DNA from: Actinomycetota bacterium | GTDB taxonomy: Bacteria; Actinomycetota; Actinomycetes; Nanopelagicales; Nanopelagicaceae | Assembly (NCBI GenBank): GCA_026392815.1 | Contig: JAPLBI010000005.1 | Span: forward strand, 1-10,625 | Direction: 5' to 3' | DNA length: 10,625 nucleotides | Shown here: in pieces, positions 6,862 through 10,625 of the stretch | How the letters are laid out: the number at the start of each line of letters is the position of its first letter | How positions within the stretch are numbered: the first letter of the stretch is position 1 | Made by a program: the position numbers and the translations under genes | Notes under the pieces: generated by a model | The model's database searches: none | The model's input: the letters and a program-made list of their open reading frames with translations, nothing else | Told to the model about the DNA's origin: nothing

Positions 6862-8304
6862 GTGGAGAAGAGAAATGAACTACGTCGCAGCGCTCCGCTG
6901 CTTGATGCATACCTGACTTACTTTGAGGCAGATCACACTCCCTTCACAATCCCTGGACATAAACAAAGAGCTTCACAGATCGATGCTGGTTTAGGAGCCG
7001 TTGTTGATTCTGATATCCCTCTCTACGGTGGCTTAGATGAAATCAAATTAACTAATCAGATTTTGGCAAAGTCAGAAAAGATTGCAGCGCAATTCTGGGG
7101 TGCAGATTTTGCACGTTTTTCAACAGGTGGTTCAACCCATGCCAATCAAGCCGTCATCCTGGCGCTTGGAAAACCTGGAAATAAAGTTGCGGTATCGCGT
7201 ACCGCACATCGCTCAGTTCTAAGCGCGCTAGTACTTGCAGGGTTAGAACCAATTTGGATGAACCCCGAACTTGATGGTGCAACAGGTGTACCGATTGGAA
7301 TTTCCGTAACTGAATTACAACGCGCTCTCAGAGAGAGCCCAATCGCAATTTTGTTAACCGAACCTGGTTATCTTGGAACGCTCTCAGACTTAAAACCTTT
7401 GATTGCCGCAGCGCACGAAAAATCAATCCCAGTAATTGTTGATGCTGCTTGGGGCGGACATTTTGGATTTCATCCCGACCTGCCACAACATGTAATCGCG
7501 CAAGGCGCAGATGCTTTAATTACCAGCGTTCATAAGGCGCTGCCTGGATACAGCGCCTCCGCCTTACTGCTTGCCAAAACTGAATTCATTAGCGCCGAAA
7601 GACTTGAGCAGAGCTTTGAAACTACGCACACAACGTCTCCGGCTGGCGCTCCCCTGGCTTCAATTGATGCGGTACGCGCGCTGCTACAAACTCGCGGCCC
7701 TGAATTACTAGGCGCCCTAATTGAAAATGTGGAGCAGTTTAAATTAGCGGTACAGGCAAACTTCGATCTGCCGATCTTTTTAAATCGAAGTGACTTTCCT
7801 GCGGGAAGATTTGATCCGGCAAAGATCGTGCTGCGCGTTCAGCAACTTGGTGCTGCAGGCGTTGAAATTGAGCGCGCCCTAATTGAACAAGGAATTCGCG
7901 TTGAGATGGCAGATAACGACACCATAGTTTTCTTAGCCACCTTGGCCGATACCAGAGAAGATTTCCAGGCACTTGCCATGACGCTGGTGCCAATTCTCAA
8001 GAAGTTAAAGAACGAACCACGTCAGAGCGCAACCGCGCTTAGCTGGTCTGTTGTGCCACAGATTGCAACTTCAATGCGTGATGCCTACTTTGCAAAGACC
8101 GAGATGGTGGACGCAAGCGAGGCAATTGGCCGAATCTCAGCAGATCTCATCGCTCCATATCCACCAGGGGTTGCAGTCGTTGCTCCAGGTGAAGTTTTAA
8201 CAGAGCAGATTGTTAGCGGGCTAAGTGCCTCTCAAAAAGCGGGCGTTCGGATTGCTTATGCCACTGATCCAACGTTAAAGAGTTACAGAGTCGTAAAGAA
8301 GTAA
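6862..8304 (+). CDS. PLP-dependent Orn/Lys/Arg decarboxylase homologue
   Basis: A 480-residue member of the Orn/Lys/Arg decarboxylase major-domain family, in the short form without an N-terminal wing domain. Family motifs are FTIPGHK (28-34), STGGSTHANQAV (87-98, PLP phosphate cup), SRTAHRSVLSAL (112-123, with His116 stacking on PLP), VIVDAAWGGH (191-200, Asp194 for the pyridine nitrogen) and SVHKALPG (222-229) with the Schiff-base Lys225. The C-terminal domain contains YPPGVAVVAPGE (about 435-446), typical of the family. These enzymes decarboxylate lysine, arginine or ornithine to cadaverine, agmatine or putrescine, and the substrate cannot be read from the motifs. The DAAW motif differs from the DEAHG of many short homologues. 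The GTG start is chosen from the -10 spacing. The stop abuts the stop of the convergent SSAT-like gene. Context with gabT and an SSAT-like acetyltransferase points to diamine metabolism. Confidence 0.82.
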   Translation: MEKRNELRRSAPLLDAYLTYFEADHTPFTIPGHKQRASQIDAGLGAVVDSDIPLYGGLDEIKLTNQILAKSEKIAAQFWGADFARFSTGGSTHANQAVILALGKPGNKVAVSRTAHRSVLSALVLAGLEPIWMNPELDGATGVPIGISVTELQRALRESPIAILLTEPGYLGTLSDLKPLIAAAHEKSIPVIVDAAWGGHFGFHPDLPQHVIAQGADALITSVHKALPGYSASALLLAKTEFISAERLEQSFETTHTTSPAGAPLASIDAVRALLQTRGPELLGALIENVEQFKLAVQANFDLPIFLNRSDFPAGRFDPAKIVLRVQQLGAAGVEIERALIEQGIRVEMADNDTIVFLATLADTREDFQALAMTLVPILKKLKNEPRQSATALSWSVVPQIATSMRDAYFAKTEMVDASEAIGRISADLIAPYPPGVAVVAPGEVLTEQIVSGLSASQKAGVRIAYATDPTLKSYRVVKK

Positions 8305-8781
8305 TTACGCCTGGCTAGCAAATTTCTTTAGCGCATCTCCATAAAGTCTAAAGACGGTCCAGTCATCCATCGCTACAGCACCAAGTGATTTATAGAAATC
8401 AATTGATGGCGTATTCCAATCCAGTACCCACCATTGGAAACGCTCGTAACTGCGTTCAACGCAGAGTTGAGCCAAGGTCTTCATAAATCCTTTACCGATT
8501 CCATGGCCGCGATATTCCGGCTGCACGAAGAGATCTTCAAGATAAATGCCAGGTTTGCCGAGCCAAGTTGAGTAATTCAGGAACCAGAGCGCAATGCCAA
8601 CAATTTTTCCTTCAACTTCAGCAACGTGACAGAAGGCAACTGGATGGCTGTTAAATAAGGATTGCTCAATTTGTTCGATCGTTGCAACCATTTCATCTGG
8701 TGCTTTTTCATAGACCGCTAAATCATAAATCAAGCGATGAATATCGGCTGTGTCTTCAGGTGTAGCGAGGCGGATCAACAT
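8305..8781 (-). CDS. SSAT-like diamine/thialysine N-acetyltransferase (GNAT)
   Basis: A 158-residue GNAT protein that matches the spermidine/spermine N1-acetyltransferase subgroup, including thialysine/lysine-analogue acetyltransferases, better than generic GNATs. WLGKPGIYLEDLFV (73-86) parallels the SSAT segment that carries the acidic polyamine-contact residues (Glu82, Asp83). YRGHGIGKGFMK (90-101) is the acetyl-CoA loop. WNTPSIDFYKSLGA (122-135) holds Tyr130, at the place of the catalytic Tyr of SSAT. It is likely a cytoplasmic dimer that acetylates a diamine, polyamine or lysine analogue. The ATG at 8779-8781 is six bases after TAAACT. The gene is convergent with the decarboxylase without a single spacer base, and lies just downstream of the pstS terminator. 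Assignment to the SSAT group is from motif resemblance. The substrate is inference. Confidence 0.85.
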   Translation of the reverse strand: MLIRLATPEDTADIHRLIYDLAVYEKAPDEMVATIEQIEQSLFNSHPVAFCHVAEVEGKIVGIALWFLNYSTWLGKPGIYLEDLFVQPEYRGHGIGKGFMKTLAQLCVERSYERFQWWVLDWNTPSIDFYKSLGAVAMDDWTVFRLYGDALKKFASQA

Positions 8782-8787
8782 GAATTT

Positions 8788-8793
8788 AGTTTA
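8788..8793 (-). promoter_or_regulatory. Leaderless -10 box for the SSAT-like gene
   Basis: On the minus strand TAAACT is followed by AAATTC (six bases) and then the ATG of the acetyltransferase. The -35 position would fall inside the pstS terminator hairpin, and no consensus -35 is seen there. Confidence 0.52.
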
Positions 8794-8796
8794 GGG

Positions 8797-8829
8797 GAAA
8801 AGAAAAACGGCCAGGTTGCCCTGGCCGTT
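8797..8829 (-). terminator. Rho-independent terminator of pstS
   Basis: On the minus strand a perfect 10-bp stem (AACGGCCAGG at 8829-8820, pairing with 8815-8806) closes a GCAA tetraloop of the stable GNRA type. It is followed by a U-rich tail (TTTCTTTT, 8805-8798). It lies 24 bases after the pstS stop. On the plus strand no U tract follows, so it acts in the pst direction only. Confidence 0.88.
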
Positions 8830-8853
8830 CTCCCCTCGTGGATAGGTTGAAAA

Positions 8854-9953
8854 TTAACCGATCTTTGCTACTAACTCTTGAGCCTTCTTAAGGAAAGCTC
8901 CGTCTAGCGTGCTAAAGCCAAGTGCTTCGCCCTTGTCCTTAGCGCATGCTGGACTCAAGATAAATGATGCAAGTGACTTAACTGCAGCCGCCTTTGTCTT
9001 ATCTGTGTATGCAGTATCAACCAACATGTAAGAGACAATGCCTAGTGTGTAAGCGCCAGCCTCTTTTGTTGCGTAATCAAATGACATGATTCCGTTGGCA
9101 TCAATTGTTGCCTGTGACAAGAACGCTGAAGTTGTAACCGATGTTGGCTCAACAGCATTTCCTGCATTGTTAATTACGTGTGCAACCTTGAGTCTATTCG
9201 CAACAGCCTAGTTAACCTCAGCAAAAGTGATTGAGTAAGGTGTCTTACCAGCAAGTTGTGAAACACCAGCTGAAGATGAAGCTCCAACGATACGTCCCAA
9301 GTTCTCAGGTGCGTTGATATTTCCTGGGAATGAAGTTGTGAAGACTGAAGCCTGAAGTTCTCTGTTGTACCTGATGAGTCTGAGCGATAAACAACCTTGA
9401 TTGGCTTATCTGGCAATGTGTAACGAGTTGTAGTTGCGATCTTCTTGGCAACGATTGGGTCGCCCATTGAATCTTTAACTATAACGCCGTTCTTAGTCTT
9501 GTAAATAATCTTGTCGTAGGCGCGGTTGTTATCTCTAACGATCGCTGCATCGTTCCAGCGCGTGATTGTGCCGGAGAAAATTCCCGCGATAGTTGAAGCA
9601 GAAAGTGAAAGGGTGTTACGTGATGGAAGGTTGTGAAGAATTCCAATAGGTGCTGCAACTACTGGTGCGTGAATAATGCTCGCACGCTTGGTTGCTGCTG
9701 TGTGTGCTGCATCTGAGAACCAGAAATCTCCAATTGATTTATCTGAGTTTGAACGACCTGTACCTGAACCAGATGCTGCATATGTAAATGAATGTCCGGA
9801 AGCTGTTGCAAATGGAGCCTTGCAAGCTTCGATTAGAAGCGCAGGAAATGATGCGCCAGAACCTGATAGATCAACTGCGTGAGCTGGAGTTGAAGTTACC
9901 AACCCAAAAGCAAGTGCGACTGCTGCAGATTTTGCGAGCATTGAAACTTTCAT
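8854..9953 (-). pseudogene. pstS: Phosphate ABC transporter substrate-binding protein, disrupted
   Basis: PstS is the exported phosphate-binding protein of the Pst ABC importer. The 5' part (9953 to about 9354) encodes a Sec signal peptide (residues 1-26, AHA before the cut, no lipobox Cys) and family motifs GSGASFP (31-37), SGSGTGRS (61-68), IFSGTITRWND (125-135) and VYRSDSSGTTENF (188-200). After Phe200 the frame is lost: the original frame runs into unrelated residues and stops at 9174. PstS-like sequence resumes in another frame from 9351 (ASVFTTSFPGN, GRIVGASSSAGVS, YSITFAEV). That frame meets an in-frame TAG at 9208-9210, at the place where a Tyr is usual (EVN-stop-AVANRLKVAHV), then stays open to LVAKIG and TAA at 8854. 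The joined product would be about 365 residues, near normal. Two lesions suggest a recent pseudogene, although assembly errors are possible. A good AAGGGG ribosome site, Pho-like boxes upstream and a terminator are intact. Confidence 0.82.
9331..9357. repeat. TGAAG microrepeat at the pstS frameshift
   Basis: TGAAG occurs at 9331, 9339, 9346 and 9353 (plus strand), spaced 8, 7 and 7 bases. The last two or three copies form an imperfect 7-base tandem repeat exactly where the pstS frame is lost. Loss of one 7-base unit would produce the observed frame change, since adding 7 (or 1) bases restores the frame. Confidence 0.5.
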
Positions 9954-9960
9954 TAATTTT

Positions 9961-9966
9961 CCCCTT
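9961..9966 (-). promoter_or_regulatory. Shine-Dalgarno of pstS
   Basis: AAGGGG on the minus strand lies seven bases before the pstS ATG (9951-9953). This is the clearest leadered start in the window and contrasts with the leaderless starts elsewhere. It fixes the start that gives a complete signal peptide. Confidence 0.7.
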
Positions 9967-9993
9967 ATGAGATATAGGTGACGTGCTAGGAGA

Positions 9994-9999
9994 AAACTA
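9994..9999 (-). promoter_or_regulatory. Tentative -10 box of pstS
   Basis: TAGTTT on the minus strand lies nine bases downstream of the nearest Pho-like repeat (10009-10015), so that repeat would overlap the -35 position, as expected for a PhoP/RegX3-activated promoter. TATATC at 9976-9971 is an alternative -10. Neither is decisive. Confidence 0.28.
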
Positions 10000-10008
10000 G
10001 ATACCTGC

Positions 10009-10070
10009 GGTTAACTAAATACGCCTCGCTGGCAAACGTTGGTTAACTATTAGGTGAACAGCAGGTTACG
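10009..10070 (-). promoter_or_regulatory. Tandem Pho-box-like array upstream of pstS
   Basis: On the plus strand GGTTAAC (10009), GGCAAAC (10031), GGTTAAC (10041), GGTGAAC (10053) and GGTTACG (10064) follow each other at 22, 10, 12 and 11 bases. On the minus strand these read GTTAACC, GTTTGCC, GTTAACC, GTTCACC and CGTAACC. Actinobacterial PhoP and RegX3 sites are direct repeats of GTTCACC-like heptamers every 11 bases, so this is a good candidate for phosphate-starvation control of pstS. The array begins one base after the pstB stop codon and fills the gap between the two genes. Confidence 0.65.
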
Positions 10071-10071
10071 A

Positions 10072-10625
10072 CTATCCGAAGCGGCCGGTAACGTAATTTT
10101 CCGTGCGCTGGTCCTTTGGCTGAGAGAAGATCTCACTGGTACGGGCGACTTCGATCATCTCGCCAGGTCCGCCATCAGATAAGAAGAATGCTGTGTAATC
10201 AGATACGCGGGCGGCTTGCTGCATATTGTGAGTCACGATCACAATCGTCATCGAATCTGAGAGTTCGCGGATAGTTTCTTCAATGCGCAGGGTTGAACCT
10301 GGATCAAGAGCCGAGCAAGGCTCATCCATTAGAAGTACCTGCGGGCTTACTGCTAGCGCACGAGCGATGCAGAGACGCTGTTGCTGGCCACCAGAGAGTG
10401 ATCCACCATGTGCATCAAGGCGATCTTTAACTTCATTCCAAAGGCCAGCACGAACTAAGCAAGATTCAAGAAGCTCTTCCTTATTATCTACTTTTAGTTG
10501 CGCGAGCTTTAAACCAGAAAGAACGTTCTCACCGATAGTCATTGATGGGAATGGGTTTGGCTTCTGGAAAACCATACCGATCTGAAGACGAATCTTCGTA
10601 ACATCAACGCCCGGTGCATAAATAT
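10072..10625 (-). CDS. pstB: Phosphate ABC transporter ATP-binding protein, 3' part (cut by window edge)
   Basis: PstB is the cytoplasmic ATPase of the PstSCAB phosphate importer. The reading frame is open to the window edge (first whole codon at 10623-10621), and [12 protein letters not shown] (codons around 10581-10546) is the diagnostic Q-loop of PstB. Further on lie the ABC signature [16 protein letters not shown], the Walker [14 protein letters not shown] and the H-loop His in [21 protein letters not shown]. The C-terminus ends GRFG, as in many PstB proteins. Walker A and the true start are outside the window; the ATG at 10575 is internal. The stop (TAG, 10072-10074) is followed at once by the Pho-like array and then a same-strand pstS, not by phoU as in many bacteria. 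Confidence 0.95.
   Translation of the reverse strand, partial: IYAPGVDVTKIRLQIGMVFQKPNPFPSMTIGENVLSGLKLAQLKVDNKEELLESCLVRAGLWNEVKDRLDAHGGSLSGGQQQRLCIARALAVSPQVLLMDEPCSALDPGSTLRIEETIRELSDSMTIVIVTHNMQQAARVSDYTAFFLSDGGPGEMIEVARTSEIFSQPKDQRTENYVTGRFG

Noticed and set aside
9208..9210. TAG read as an amino acid (stop reassignment or pyrrolysine)
   Set aside because: tgt in this window does not read through but ends in TAG. So do the regulator and pstB, so TAG acts as a normal stop here.
9340..9360. Programmed ribosomal frameshift in pstS
   Set aside because: There is no slippery heptamer or homopolymer and no adjacent Shine-Dalgarno-like stimulator, and a second lesion (TAG at 9208) would still stop translation.
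9788..9970. Open frame on the plus strand opposite the 5' end of pstS
   Set aside because: It is antisense to the clearly coding signal-peptide region of pstS and has no ribosome site or recognisable domain.
10001..10069. Long inverted repeat (ACCTGC near 10003-10008, GCAGGT near 10061-10066) as a terminator of pstB
   Set aside because: The arms are only six bases and about 52 bases apart, with no U tract. The tandem heptamers explain the region better.
10573..10575. ATG as the start of pstB
   Set aside because: The frame continues upstream to the window edge with typical PstB residues ([11 protein letters not shown]), and Walker A must lie further upstream. This ATG is the Met of IGMVFQ.

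Overview
The window looks like a compact chromosomal segment of a moderately low-GC actinobacterium. The gene types, the frequent GTG starts, the near-absence of intergenic DNA and at least five start codons that look leaderless fit small-genome Actinomycetota such as freshwater Nanopelagicales (acI). That assignment is inference, because no 16S or other decisive marker is present. I see no rRNA, tRNA, CRISPR array, integrase, transposase or phage gene. No gene-free stretch exceeds about 120 bases.

Layout. (1) Positions 1-297 hold the N-terminus of an MFS transporter (minus strand), divergent from tgt (330-1583, plus), with only 32 bases between the starts. (2) A minus-strand pair follows: a TRIC/UPF0126 membrane protein (2144-2755) and a RimJ/RimL-like GNAT acetyltransferase (1580-2143). 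They abut with no spacer, and the acetyltransferase stop overlaps the tgt stop by 4 bases. (3) A large MalT/LAL-type LuxR regulator (2780-5389, minus) lies downstream of a gabT-like aminotransferase (5464-6804, minus). Between them is a 74-base gap holding a perfect 17-bp palindrome and an 11-bp direct repeat. (4) A PLP-dependent Orn/Lys/Arg decarboxylase homologue (6862-8304, plus) is divergent from gabT. It ends exactly against an SSAT-like diamine/thialysine acetyltransferase (8305-8781, minus). (5) A phosphate-uptake region on the minus strand runs from the 3' part of pstB (10072-10625), through a tandem Pho-box-like array, to a pstS gene (8854-9953) broken by one frameshift and one in-frame TAG. 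A strong hairpin terminator closes pstS.

How the genes may work together. The decarboxylase, the SSAT-like acetyltransferase and GabT could form a small amine module: amino acid to diamine, N-acetylation, and transamination of an omega-amino acid. The large regulator beside gabT is a candidate controller. The pst region reads as a phosphate-starvation locus in which this pstS copy is disrupted, or carries sequencing errors.

The most striking non-coding pattern is a shared geometry. A TANNNT hexamer, then exactly six bases, then the start codon, occurs at five of the gene starts (MFS, TRIC, gabT, decarboxylase, SSAT-like). It predicts leaderless mRNAs. I found no clearly new multi-gene system. 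The best leads are the amine cluster, the palindromic operator candidate, the Pho-box array and the damaged pstS.
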